Origin: Acidobacteriota bacterium | GTDB taxonomy: Bacteria; Acidobacteriota; Terriglobia; UBA7540 | DNA length: 39,725 bases | Assembly: GCA_021828285.1 (NCBI GenBank) | Contig: JAKASG010000023.1 | Location: 1-39,725, forward strand | Direction of reading: 5' to 3' | Part shown: positions 16,309 to 25,353 of the stretch, in pieces | Layout of the letters: every line of letters begins with the position of its first letter | How positions within the stretch are numbered: the first letter of the stretch is position 1 | The notes under the pieces: model-generated | Told to the model about the DNA's origin: nothing | The model's input: the letters and a program-made list of their open reading frames with translations, nothing else | Databases searched by the model: none | Made by a program: the position numbers and the translations under genes

Positions 16309-17787
16309 TCACCGGGGAGCAAGTTCTTTTTCGAGGACTTCACGAACCTTTTGAGGGTTAGCTTGGCCGTTCGTTGCTTTCATCACCTGACCGACGAACC
16401 ACCCGAGAGTAGCCGTCTTTCCGCTGCGGAATTGCTCCGCTTGGCGGGGGTTCGCCGTGATAACGTCCCGCACGACGGCGACGATTTTGCCGCTGTCGGA
16501 AATCTGCTCGATTCCCTGCTCCGCTATAATGTCCGCCGCCCGCTTCCCGGTGCGCGCCATCGTCCGCAGAATTTCCTTGCCGATTTTGCTCGAAATTTTG
16601 CCGTCGCGGTAGAGAACGATCAGCTCTGCGAGCTGATCGGCTGAAACCGGAGAATCTTCGAGACTCTTTCCCATCTCCTGAAGCAGAAACGCCAAATCGT
16701 TTAAAATCCAGTTGGCCGAAGATTTCGGCTCGCCCGAGAGCTTCGCGGCCGCTTCAAAAAAATTGGCCGTAGCCGGCGAGGCGGCGAGCAGCTTGGCGTC
16801 CTGCTTCGGCAGCGCACACTCGCTCTCGAATCGCGCTTCCTTCGCCCGAGGCAGCTCGGGAATCGTACGCCGCACTTCTTCACGCCAAACCTCCGGCACC
16901 GCGAGCGGAAGAAGGTCGGGTTCCGGGAAATAGCGGTAATCGTGCGCGAATTCCTTCGAGCGCATTCCGAGCGTCTTCTGCGCGCGGCTGTCCCACAGAC
17001 GAGTTTCCTGCTCGATGCCCCCGCCCGCCTCAAGGACGACGATTTGCCGCTCCACTTCATAGGCGAGCGCCTTTTGCAGGTAGCGAAAGGAATTCAGATT
17101 CTTTACTTCCGTTTTGGTTCCTAGCTTCTCCGCGCCGGACGGACGGACGCTGACGTTTGCGTCCACGCGCAGGCTGCCTTCTTCCATGTTGCAGTCGGAC
17201 ACACCGAGGTAGAGGATGACGGTTTTGAGCTGCGTCAGATATTCGTAGGCTTCTTCCGGTGAGCGCAGATCCGGTTCGCTGACAATCTCGATGAGCGGCA
17301 CTCCGGCGCGGTTCAGGTCAATGTAGGATTTTTCTTCGGAGTCCGCAAAACCCTCATGCAGCGATTTCCCGGCGTCCTCTTCGAGGTGCACGCGAGTGAT
17401 GTGGATTCGCCTCATTTGCTCGCCCGAATCAATTTCGAGCCACCCGTGTTCCGCGAGCGGCTCGTCATACTGCGAAATCTGATAGCCTTTCGGCAGGTCG
17501 GGATAGAAATAGTTCTTCCGGGCGAAGCGCGACTGCGGGTTGACTGCGCAGTTGAGCGCGAGCGCCGCCTTGACGGCCATGCTCACCGCCTCGCGGTTGA
17601 GCACGGGAAGCGCACCCGGCAGGCCGAGACACACAGCGCAAACGTGCGAATTCGGCGGATCACCGAAACGCGTCGAACAAGAACAGAAAATCTTCGACCG
17701 CGTCAGCAACTGCACGTGGACTTCAAGCCCGATCACCGCCTCATAGCGCGATCGCACTTCCGGCGCGAGTTGCGTTTCCTGCGCCAT
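16309..17787 (-). CDS. gatB: Asp/Glu-tRNA(Asn/Gln) amidotransferase subunit B
   Basis: The tRNA-binding, ATP-dependent kinase subunit of the GatCAB complex, which amidates mischarged Glu-tRNA(Gln) and/or Asp-tRNA(Asn). The 492-residue length is normal. The N-terminus reads YEAVIGLEVHVQL, with a zinc-type cysteine set in FCSCSTRFG and HVCAVCLGLPG. YFYPDLPKGYQISQYD, DLNRAGVPLIEIVSEPDL and RVDANVSVRP are GatB hallmarks. The helical and YqeY-like tail runs from about 330, including LGWFVGQVMKATNGQANP. The ATG has AAGGAGGAG upstream. It is last in a minus-strand gene run; gatA and gatC are not in the window. Confidence 0.96.
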   Translation of the reverse strand: MAQETQLAPEVRSRYEAVIGLEVHVQLLTRSKIFCSCSTRFGDPPNSHVCAVCLGLPGALPVLNREAVSMAVKAALALNCAVNPQSRFARKNYFYPDLPKGYQISQYDEPLAEHGWLEIDSGEQMRRIHITRVHLEEDAGKSLHEGFADSEEKSYIDLNRAGVPLIEIVSEPDLRSPEEAYEYLTQLKTVILYLGVSDCNMEEGSLRVDANVSVRPSGAEKLGTKTEVKNLNSFRYLQKALAYEVERQIVVLEAGGGIEQETRLWDSRAQKTLGMRSKEFAHDYRYFPEPDLLPLAVPEVWREEVRRTIPELPRAKEARFESECALPKQDAKLLAASPATANFFEAAAKLSGEPKSSANWILNDLAFLLQEMGKSLEDSPVSADQLAELIVLYRDGKISSKIGKEILRTMARTGKRAADIIAEQGIEQISDSGKIVAVVRDVITANPRQAEQFRSGKTATLGWFVGQVMKATNGQANPQKVREVLEKELAPR

Positions 17788-17845
17788 TCGCTTTCTACTC
17801 CTCCTTCCGTCGCCCGTTGAATCTCATCGCACGATTATAGCGGAA

Positions 17846-18568
17846 TCATTCCTGCGCGTCAGGGCTCCGCGCGGGTTCGCGCACGGGGTTGTACCAGCGG
17901 TCGAGGCGTTCCGGCGAAACGCCCAGGGAGTAAAGCGCTTGGATTCGCGTCCAGGTGAGCAGAGTGTGCAAACCTCCGTCCAGCCGCCATCGGCGGTCGG
18001 AAACCACGAGTTCCGGATCGAGGCAAACCGTCCTGCCCGCGCGTTCGAGCCTCCGGATGAATTCATAATCATCCATAATCGGAATCGGCTTGAACCCATC
18101 CATCTGAAAGAAAACGTCGCGGCGGATGAAGACGCCGGAATCCCCGTAATAAATTCCAAAATGACGGCGCACGTTGTAAGCCCACGTGAAGAACCGGTTC
18201 CATCCGGACTCGCCTTCAAAGCGAATACGGAAATTCCCTCCGACGATCTGGCTGTCCTTAAGCGCGGAGGCCATGGCCTCAATCCCGGTCGCCGGAACGC
18301 GCAAATCCGCGTGCAGGAAGCAGAACACTTCGCCGCGCGCCTGCTTCGCCGCCCGGTTCAACTGTGCCGCTCGCGGCCGGGCAAGCGCGAGAAACTCCAA
18401 GCGGCGTGGAAAACCCAGTGCGGCCTCCTCGACGGCTTCCCGAGTCCGGTCGCTGCTCGCGCCATCCGCAACGAGAACTTCGAAATCTCCGCTCGCGAGC
18501 TTCAGCGAGCGCAGGATGCGCATAATCCGCCGTTCTTCGTTGTACGTGGGAATGATGACGCTGACCAT
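17846..18568 (-). CDS. Glycosyltransferase family 2 (TIGR04283-like)
   Basis: A 240-residue GT-A enzyme that opens with VSVIIPTYNEERRIMRIL. The donor-binding Asp is in VADGASSDRT and a modified DxD in FLHADLRVP. ARPRAAQLNRAAKQARGEVFCFLHAD and the later DSGVFIRRDVFFQMDGFKPIPIMDDYEF match the group described as rSAM/selenodomain-associated transferase 2. It has no membrane helix. It lies 44 bases after accA and 58 before gatB on the same strand, apparently co-transcribed, although no functional link with these housekeeping genes is evident. Sugar and acceptor are unknown. Confidence 0.86.
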   Translation of the reverse strand: MVSVIIPTYNEERRIMRILRSLKLASGDFEVLVADGASSDRTREAVEEAALGFPRRLEFLALARPRAAQLNRAAKQARGEVFCFLHADLRVPATGIEAMASALKDSQIVGGNFRIRFEGESGWNRFFTWAYNVRRHFGIYYGDSGVFIRRDVFFQMDGFKPIPIMDDYEFIRRLERAGRTVCLDPELVVSDRRWRLDGGLHTLLTWTRIQALYSLGVSPERLDRWYNPVREPARSPDAQE

Positions 18569-18612
18569 CTCAAATCTTCGGCAAGCCAGGCAAAGGGAGG
18601 ACGGGGTTCCGG

Positions 18613-19542
18613 TCAGGCTTCCTTAACGAAGGGGGCCAATTTGCGCAGCCTCTGGTGGCGCTGACGCACGAGTTCGTCCGCCGACAGGGCGCGCAGCTCA
18701 TCGAGCGCCGCCCGCAGAACGTCGCGCAGAAGCGCCGCCGCTTGTTCCTGATCGGTGTGCCCTCCGCCGGGCGGTTCCGGGACGATCGTGTCCACCAAAT
18801 GAAAGCCGAGAAGGTCCTGAGCCGTCAGTTTCAAGATGCGCGCGGCTTCCACCTTATGATCCCAATCACGCCAGAGAATTGACGAGCAGCTCTCCGGAGA
18901 AATCACCGAATAGACCGCGTTTTCGAGCATCAGGACGCGGTCGCCCACGGCAATCGCAAGCGCGCCGCCGCTGCCGCCTTCGCCGTGAATCACGACGATG
19001 ATGGGAACGCGCAGCTTCGCGATTTCCTTCAGGTTGTAGGCGATCGCCTCCGCCTGGCCGCGCTCTTCGGCGCCGATGCCGGGATAAGCGCCCGGCGTAT
19101 CCACCAGCGTGATAATCGGCACGCTGAACTTGGCCGCGAGGCGCATCAGCCGCAACGCTTTGCGATATCCCTCCGGATTCGTCATCCCGAAGTTACGCTG
19201 CAATTTCTGCTTGGTATCGCGCCCCTTCTGATGGCCGACGACCATCACCGCTCGCCCTTCAAACCGCGCCAACCCTCCGACCAGCGCCGGATCGTCGCCG
19301 AATCGCCGGTCGCCGTGCAACTCGCTAAACTCGGTAAGGAGCATGCGGATGTAGTCGAGAGTGTACGGCCGCTGCGGATGGCGCGCGAGCAGCACCCGCT
19401 CCCACGCCTCGCCGCGCTCCAGCTTCTGATCGCCCCTCGCGCCTTCCAGTTGCTCGCGCAGCCGCGCAATTTCTTCACGCACGGCCTCCGAGTCTTCCGC
19501 TGCCTCGAGTTCCGCAATTTGCTTTTCGAGATCTTCAGCCAT
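18613..19542 (-). CDS. accA: Acetyl-CoA carboxylase carboxyltransferase alpha subunit
   Basis: Carboxyltransferase alpha subunit, which with AccD moves CO2 from biotin to acetyl-CoA to make malonyl-CoA in fatty-acid synthesis. The 309-residue length is normal. It has an N-terminal coiled coil (about 1-40), then [45 protein letters not shown], the CoA-site segment [34 protein letters not shown] and [12 protein letters not shown]. It lies 27 bases downstream of dnaE, a neighbourhood also seen in proteobacteria. The ATG at 19542 has only a weak ribosome-binding site, consistent with coupling to dnaE translation. Confidence 0.96.
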   Translation of the reverse strand: MAEDLEKQIAELEAAEDSEAVREEIARLREQLEGARGDQKLERGEAWERVLLARHPQRPYTLDYIRMLLTEFSELHGDRRFGDDPALVGGLARFEGRAVMVVGHQKGRDTKQKLQRNFGMTNPEGYRKALRLMRLAAKFSVPIITLVDTPGAYPGIGAEERGQAEAIAYNLKEIAKLRVPIIVVIHGEGGSGGALAIAVGDRVLMLENAVYSVISPESCSSILWRDWDHKVEAARILKLTAQDLLGFHLVDTIVPEPPGGGHTDQEQAAALLRDVLRAALDELRALSADELVRQRHQRLRKLAPFVKEA

Positions 19543-19569
19543 AGGAATTATGGGTCGCGTTCCGGTCCG

Positions 19570-22500
19570 TTAATGGCCCTTCTGCGGTGGTTGTTCGAGC
19601 GAAGCTTCTCCGCCGAGCTCGCGCACCCGTCCGATCAGTTCCTCCGACGGCCTGACCGCAAACCGGCGATGCGGCCGCACCACGGCGCGAAAATCGTTCG
19701 TTCGCTCAATCTCAAGCACCACCGGGTGATCGCCCGGAAAAGCTGCGAGCAGCCCGCTCAACGCCTCCGCCGTCTTCTCCGCGCCGTCTTTGAGGCTCAG
19801 CCGGATCCGGAATTCCGCCCGGCCGCCGTTCGCGGCCTGTTCGAGCGGCATGGCCTCGGAAACCACCACTTTGCTTCCCGCGTCTTCTTCCTGCCGAATT
19901 CTGCCTTTGATGAAGAGCGCCGCGTCGGGCTTCAGCATCGCCTGAAGTTGCTTGTAGGCTTGCGGAAAAACCAGCAGTTCCACCGTGCCCCGCAAATCTT
20001 CAAGCGTTCCTGCGGCCCAAAGATCCCCTTTACGGCTCGGCCGCACGCGCAACGCCGTAAGGATTCCGGCGAGCTTCACCGGCGCCTCGTTCGCCAGTCC
20101 TTCAACCGAGGCCGAATCCTGCTCCGTCAGCGACGCAATTTGCTTGCGATACTTTTCAAGAGGATGGCCGGTAACGAAGAAACCGAGCACCTCCCGTTCG
20201 CCCGCCAGCCGCTCCGCGACCGGCATTTCTTCAACCTGCGGTAGCGCCGGCGCAATTCCCTCAGCGTCCTTCGTTTCGAGGAAAAGCCCCGTTTGCCCGC
20301 TCGCCACTTCCCTTTGCCGCTTCTGAGCGCCTTCGATCGCGCCATCGAGCGCGGCAAGCATCTGCGCGCGCCGCGCTCCAAAAGAATCGAACGCCCCGGC
20401 GCGGATCATGCTTTCGAGTACGCGCTTGTTAAGCAGGCGCAAATCCACATTTTCGCAAAACTGAAAGAGGTTATCAAACCGGCCGAGCCGCTCCCGAGCT
20501 TCGAGCACGGAGACGATCGCCGCTTCACCCACGTTCTTGATGGCCGTCAGCCCGAAGCGGATGCGCCCGTCGGAAGGCGTGAACGAGCGGTCGCTCGAGT
20601 TGACGTCGGGCGGCAGGATTTCGATTCCCATGTCTCGGCACTCGTTCAAATAGCGAGTGAGTTTTTCCGGGCTCCCGATTTCCGACGTCAGCAGCGAGGC
20701 CATGAATTCAACCGGATAATGCGTTTTCAGATAAGCCGTGCGGTAGGCGACCAGCGCGTAAGCGGCGGAGTGCGATTTGTTGAATCCGTAACCCGCAAAC
20801 TGCTCCATCAGCTCGAAGAGCTTTTGGGCCTTGGCGGGCGGAACACCGCGCGCCCGCGCGCCCGTGAGAAATTTCTCCCGCATGGCTTCCATCGCTTCAT
20901 ACTTCTTTTTGCCCATCGCGCGCCGCAGCACGTCCGCTTCGCCGAGCGAAAATCCCGCCACGCTTGCCGCGATGTGCATCACCTGTTCCTGATAAACGAT
21001 CACGCCGTAAGTTTCTTCGAGGATTTCCTTCAGCTGAGGCAGGTCGTAGGTCACTTTCCTGCGGCCCGACCTGCGCGCGATGTAGTCGTCAATCATCCCG
21101 CCTTGAATAGGCCCTGGCCGGTAAAGCGCATTGAGCGCCGTCAAATCGGCCAGGCGGCTCGGCTTGACGCGGCGGAGGATATCCGTCATCCCCCGGCTTT
21201 CAAACTGGAAAACGCCCGCCGTCAGCCCCTTGCCAAGCAGTGCGTAGGTCTCCGCATCATCCGTTCCCAGATCCTCCAGGTTGACCTTTTCACCTCGCGT
21301 CGCCTCGATTTGCTTGACGCAATCGTCAATCACCGTCAGCGTCGTGAGCCCGAGGAAATCCATTTTCAAAAGACCGATTTTTTCCAGGTCATCCATGGCA
21401 TACTGCGTCGTGATTTCATCTTTATTGCTCTTGTAAAGCGGAACGCTTTCCTGGAGCGGCTGGGGCGAAATGACGACCCCCGCCGCGTGGGTCGAAGCGT
21501 GGCGGGCGAGACCCTCGAGCCGTTCGGCGATGCGCAGCAATTCAGCGACGCGCGGATCGCGCTCGCGCGCTTCGCGCAGCTCGGCCGATTGCTTGAGCGC
21601 CTCATCGAGCGTGATGTTCAGCGTGTTCGGAACCATCTTGGCGATCCGGTCCACGTCGGCATAGGGCAGGTCGAGCGCCCGGCCGGCGTCGCGAAGCACG
21701 GCCTTCGCGCCCATCGTCCCGAAGGTAATGATCTGGCTTACGTTCTCGCGGCCGTACCGCTCCGTCACGTAGCTGATGACTTCGCTTCGCCGCCGCACGC
21801 AAAAATCAATGTCAATGTCGGGGAAGCTGATGCGCTCCGGGTTCAGGAATCGCTCGAAAATCAGGCCGTGCTGGAGCGGATCCAGATCCGTGATGTGGAG
21901 CGCATAGGAAACCAGGCTTCCCGCCGCCGAGCCGCGGCCCGGCCCGACGGGAATACACTGCTCCCGCGCAAACCGGATGAAGTCCCAGACAATCAGGAAG
22001 TAACCGGCAAAGCGCATCTGCCGGATCAATTCGATCTCCTGATTGAGCCGTTCCTCATACGCTTCGAGCGGATACCGCAGTCTTCCATCCTTCGCGAGCT
22101 GCTCCAGGCGCGGACGGCGCTCCGCGAATCCTTCGCGCGCGATTTTCTCGAAGAAGGTGTCGAGCGATTCGCCCGGCGGCACTTCGAAGTGAGGAAAGAC
22201 GTGCTCTTTTTTATCGAGATGGAGGTTGCACCGCTCCGCAATTTCCGCCGTGCGTTCGAGCGCCTCCGGAATTTCCCCGAACACCGCGAGCATTTCCTCC
22301 GCCGACTTGAAATAAAACTGGTCGGTCGGGAAGCGCATGCGGTTCGTATCGGAAAGAGTCTTTCCCGTTTGAATGCACACCAGCACTTCCTGGGCGCGGG
22401 CGTCCTCTCGCGTGATGTAATGGCAATCGTTGGTGACGACAAGGGGAATGCCCGTCTCGCGCGACATTCGGGCCAGGTCGGGATTGATCTTTTGCTCCTC

Positions 22501-23046
22501 GGCCATCCCCTGGTCCTGCATTTCGAGATAGAAATTCCCTTTGCCGAAAATGTCGCGGAGATCGTAGGCCGACTGACGCGCGGTCTCGTAATGGCCGGCG
22601 GCGAGCGCCGCTGCCACCTCGCCGCGCAGGCAAGCCGAAAGGCCGATGAGCCCATCCGAGTGCCGCGCGAGCAAGTCCTTGTCAATTCGCGGACGGTAGT
22701 AATAACCCTCGATATAAGCCGAAGAGGCCAGCTTAACGAGGTTTCGATACCCCCGTTCGTTTTCGCACAGAAGGACGAGATGGTTCGGGCGTTCGGAGTC
22801 GGGCGAGCGGTCAAAACGGTTCGTCGAAGAGACGTAAACTTCGCAGCCGATGATCGGCTTGATGCCCTGGCGGACGGCGGCCTCGTAAAACTTTATCGCG
22901 CCGAATAGATTTCCGTGGTCGGTGATGGCCACGGCAGGCATCTTCAGCTCGCGCGCCCGCGTCATCAGCTTCGGAACGTCGCACGCGCCGTCGAGCAAAC
23001 TATAGTCGGTGTGAAGATGCAGATGAACGAAACTTTTGGGGGACAT
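19570..23046 (-). CDS. dnaE: DNA polymerase III alpha subunit
   Basis: The replicative DNA polymerase catalytic subunit, 1158 residues, the usual length for DnaE1. The N-terminal PHP domain has FVHLHLHTDYSLLDGA (about 6-21) and ITDHGN. The C-family palm carries the catalytic Asp residues in FPDIDIDF (410, 412, 414), preceded by GPGRGSAAGSLVSYAL. Further hallmarks are THAAGVVISP, TTQYAMDDLEKIGLLKMDFLGLTTL, VYQEQVMHIA and FNKSHSAAYALVAYRTAYLKTHYP. The C-terminus has a helix-hairpin-helix segment, an OB domain (about 1000-1070) and a tail domain. A TACAAT hexamer sits 14 bases before the ATG, without a good -35. The gene appears complete and ordinary. Confidence 0.97.
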   Translation of the reverse strand: MSPKSFVHLHLHTDYSLLDGACDVPKLMTRARELKMPAVAITDHGNLFGAIKFYEAAVRQGIKPIIGCEVYVSSTNRFDRSPDSERPNHLVLLCENERGYRNLVKLASSAYIEGYYYRPRIDKDLLARHSDGLIGLSACLRGEVAAALAAGHYETARQSAYDLRDIFGKGNFYLEMQDQGMAEEQKINPDLARMSRETGIPLVVTNDCHYITREDARAQEVLVCIQTGKTLSDTNRMRFPTDQFYFKSAEEMLAVFGEIPEALERTAEIAERCNLHLDKKEHVFPHFEVPPGESLDTFFEKIAREGFAERRPRLEQLAKDGRLRYPLEAYEERLNQEIELIRQMRFAGYFLIVWDFIRFAREQCIPVGPGRGSAAGSLVSYALHITDLDPLQHGLIFERFLNPERISFPDIDIDFCVRRRSEVISYVTERYGRENVSQIITFGTMGAKAVLRDAGRALDLPYADVDRIAKMVPNTLNITLDEALKQSAELREARERDPRVAELLRIAERLEGLARHASTHAAGVVISPQPLQESVPLYKSNKDEITTQYAMDDLEKIGLLKMDFLGLTTLTVIDDCVKQIEATRGEKVNLEDLGTDDAETYALLGKGLTAGVFQFESRGMTDILRRVKPSRLADLTALNALYRPGPIQGGMIDDYIARRSGRRKVTYDLPQLKEILEETYGVIVYQEQVMHIAASVAGFSLGEADVLRRAMGKKKYEAMEAMREKFLTGARARGVPPAKAQKLFELMEQFAGYGFNKSHSAAYALVAYRTAYLKTHYPVEFMASLLTSEIGSPEKLTRYLNECRDMGIEILPPDVNSSDRSFTPSDGRIRFGLTAIKNVGEAAIVSVLEARERLGRFDNLFQFCENVDLRLLNKRVLESMIRAGAFDSFGARRAQMLAALDGAIEGAQKRQREVASGQTGLFLETKDAEGIAPALPQVEEMPVAERLAGEREVLGFFVTGHPLEKYRKQIASLTEQDSASVEGLANEAPVKLAGILTALRVRPSRKGDLWAAGTLEDLRGTVELLVFPQAYKQLQAMLKPDAALFIKGRIRQEEDAGSKVVVSEAMPLEQAANGGRAEFRIRLSLKDGAEKTAEALSGLLAAFPGDHPVVLEIERTNDFRAVVRPHRRFAVRPSEELIGRVRELGGEASLEQPPQKGH

Positions 23047-23163
23047 CGCCTGCCATTGTAACAGAATTCCCGGGCCGAGCGCCGGCCCCAGAAAGGGATT
23101 CAGCCAATCGCAGTGGCGATGCCGCTTCGGAAGAGTTTGAGTCCGCGACGGAGCTGTTCCGCT

Positions 23164-23727
23164 CTACTTCCGCTTGGGCGCTGCCTTCTTGGTCTGCACT
23201 GCCTGCGGCGGGCTCGGCGGCTGAGGCGAAAGGATCGCCTGCAACGCCGGCGTCAGATGGTCGGCATTGCGCATCAGCAGGCTCACAGCCCAGATTTGCT
23301 CGTCCGTGAGCGAGGGGTCAAATCCCGGCATGCCCGTCAGCCGGATGCCGTGCTTCACTTTCCAGTAAGTCACGCCGACCGGATCGTCGGTCACCATTCC
23401 CCTTTGGGTGAAGAGCTGGGGCGGAGGCGGAAACTCGCCCTTTGCAATCGCCGTGGGCGGCTGCCCCGGCAATCCGTGGCACACGGCGCAATTGTGCGTA
23501 AAGACTTCAGCGCCTTCCGCAAGAAGTGCGGGGCTTCCCGTTGTCGTGTGCGTCTTCGGCGCCTCCCGCCGCAAAGCGGCGTGCAGCGCGGTCTTGGCGA
23601 GAAATCTCTCGAAAGGCATCGGCGGCGCCGAGGTTGCGACCGGCGCATAGCCGGATTGCAAATATAAGTACGCCCCCATGGGCAGAATGATGATTCCGAT
23701 CAGAACTCCGATAATGAATTTTCCCAT
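23164..23727 (-). CDS. Membrane-anchored monohaem cytochrome c
   Basis: A 187-residue class I cytochrome c. An uncleaved-looking N-terminal anchor (FIIGVLIGIIILPMGAYLYL) is followed by a linker. The haem-binding CAVCH is at 80-84, and the distal ligand is probably Met133 in IRLTGMPGFDP. PPPPQLF and DEQIWAVSLLMRN are typical of the small electron-transfer cytochromes of this fold. A Pro/Lys-rich tail ends the protein. It is expected on the periplasmic face of the inner membrane. Its ribosome-binding site AGGAGGAGG lies inside the last codons of the upstream nucleotidyltransferase gene, whose stop is only 8 bases before this ATG, so the two are coupled. The electron partner is unknown. Confidence 0.9.
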   Translation of the reverse strand: MGKFIIGVLIGIIILPMGAYLYLQSGYAPVATSAPPMPFERFLAKTALHAALRREAPKTHTTTGSPALLAEGAEVFTHNCAVCHGLPGQPPTAIAKGEFPPPPQLFTQRGMVTDDPVGVTYWKVKHGIRLTGMPGFDPSLTDEQIWAVSLLMRNADHLTPALQAILSPQPPSPPQAVQTKKAAPKRK

Positions 23728-23735
23728 TTAAGTCT

Positions 23736-25316
23736 TTACCTCCTCCTTTTCGTCGGGTTGGATTTCTTCTCAAGTGCGCCGCCCTTTTTCTTCCCAGCGC
23801 CTTTGGTTTTTTGCGGCTTCGAAGCGGCGGCGGGGCCTTGCGGCGCCATTCGCCGCTCTTCCGCGGGTTTCGGGGCGACGGCCGGCCCTTTTTTGGCCGT
23901 TGCGGGATACTTTTCAATTTTTGCAGGGGTCGCAGAACTCTCAATTTTCGCGGGTGCGGGAACTTTTTCCACTTTGGCGGGCGCTTTGGGCGGTTCTTTG
24001 ATCCCCGCCAGCTCACGCAGCATCCTCGTCAACTGCTGCGACGTTTTGATCTTGCCGTCGAGCAGTTGGAAAAAAACTCGCTCGATGATTCTCTCGTGCG
24101 CCGGTCCCAGCTGAACCCCCAAGGCTTCCAGCTCCGCTCGCGGCAGCCGCGCGCGTACCTGCGGCGCTTTGAACAGAAAGTTCTTGAGCCGCGACTGAAC
24201 TTTCGCTTGCGGGAAAAAGGCGAGCATGAACAGCAAAACAGGCTTTGGTACGGATTCCAGCAGCCGGTAGGCATTGCTCGGCAAAGCAGCTTTTCCGCTC
24301 GCAAGTTGCCGCGCCACTTTCTTCGCCTCGCGTTCCAGGTTCAGTCCCATGCGGATCAATTCCGGATCGCGAAGAATTTTTTGTGCCAGGCGCTTCCGAT
24401 ATCCCGGGCCAACCCTGCTCGTGAGGCAATGGAAGTAAACCAGGAATGGATCGATAGCAGGCAGCTTTTTCACCAACGCCTGAACTTTTTGGATTCGATC
24501 ATAGGCGATGCGGTCGAGTTTCTTTTCGAGCCCGGACATCAAGCCGCGCTGCTCGAAGGCCTTCAAGATTCGTGCCGGAGATTCTTCACGCAGGATCGCC
24601 TCCAGCTCGGCGCCCTGGAGTGCGGGGTCAACCTGCGTCCACACCCGAGCTTCGAGCGCTGCGCCGAGCCAGTGCTGCGTTTTCTCCTCCACCTTGAATC
24701 CCAGGCGGGATCCCAATCGGATGGCGCGATAAATGCGCGAAGGATCATCCAGAAAGACCCGGCTTTGCAGGCCCCGAAGCTCACGCCGCTCGATATCGCC
24801 CGCGCCGTTCGTCGGATCGAGCAGCAGGCCTCGCGAGTAGGGATGAAGCGAAATCGCCAGGGCGTTCGCGGCAAAATCCCGCCGTCGCAAATCTTCAAAG
24901 ATTGTCGCTGGAGAAATTTGGGGAGGCCGGTCCGGACGCAGGTGGCGTTCACTGCGGCAGCGCGCAACTTCCGCACGCACTCCCGAGGCAAACTGAATTG
25001 CCGCCGATTCCATGCGGCGGTCGAACCGCAGACGCTCGAGCAGGACCTTCGGGACGGCGCCGGGGCGAACCTTCAGATGTAGCGCGCGTCTGGCAGGCTT
25101 CAACTTTTCCAGATGCCGCAGGATCTTCTGGGGGTCGCCTTCCACCGCGAAGTCGAGGTCGTGAATCTCCTGAAGGCCGTAGCTCAAATCACGCACGGCC
25201 CCTCCGGCCAAATAGAGGTTCAGGCCTTCCGTGTGGGCGAAACCGCTCAGCAGATTGACCACCTGAAGCTGCGCCGGCGAAAGCCGGCTTTCCATCAGGA
25301 AATTGTAATCGCTCAT
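23736..25316 (-). CDS. CCA-adding/poly(A) polymerase family nucleotidyltransferase with Lys/Pro/Ala-rich tail
   Basis: A 526-residue class II nucleotidyltransferase. The active site is LAGGAVRDL (about 36-44) followed by DLDFAVEG (D53, D55). RRDFAANALAI and DPSRIYRAIRLGSRLGF form the head and neck domains that bind the nucleotide and tRNA. Such enzymes add or repair the tRNA 3' CCA end or add poly(A). The helical body (about 240-430) diverges from standard PcnB/Cca. From about residue 438 to the end there is an 89-residue low-complexity tail rich in Lys, Pro and Ala (repeated PAKIE/PAKVEK units), ending TKRRR, probably disordered and RNA-binding. The last codons supply the ribosome-binding site of the cytochrome gene. 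The CCA versus poly(A) activity is not decided. Confidence 0.82.
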   Translation of the reverse strand: MSDYNFLMESRLSPAQLQVVNLLSGFAHTEGLNLYLAGGAVRDLSYGLQEIHDLDFAVEGDPQKILRHLEKLKPARRALHLKVRPGAVPKVLLERLRFDRRMESAAIQFASGVRAEVARCRSERHLRPDRPPQISPATIFEDLRRRDFAANALAISLHPYSRGLLLDPTNGAGDIERRELRGLQSRVFLDDPSRIYRAIRLGSRLGFKVEEKTQHWLGAALEARVWTQVDPALQGAELEAILREESPARILKAFEQRGLMSGLEKKLDRIAYDRIQKVQALVKKLPAIDPFLVYFHCLTSRVGPGYRKRLAQKILRDPELIRMGLNLEREAKKVARQLASGKAALPSNAYRLLESVPKPVLLFMLAFFPQAKVQSRLKNFLFKAPQVRARLPRAELEALGVQLGPAHERIIERVFFQLLDGKIKTSQQLTRMLRELAGIKEPPKAPAKVEKVPAPAKIESSATPAKIEKYPATAKKGPAVAPKPAEERRMAPQGPAAASKPQKTKGAGKKKGGALEKKSNPTKRRR

Positions 25317-25353
25317 GGAGTTTTGCGGCGCTCGGGCCCGCCTCCGTAATCAC

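Noticed and set aside
20293..22908. Very long open frame on the plus strand opposite dnaE
   Set aside because: It is the antisense shadow of dnaE in G+C-rich codons; the translation has no recognisable domain, while the minus-strand DnaE has every hallmark.
23072..23088. Hairpin GGGCCG/CGGCCC upstream of dnaE
   Set aside because: Short GC stem without a T-run; such stems are expected by chance at this base composition, so it is not called a terminator.
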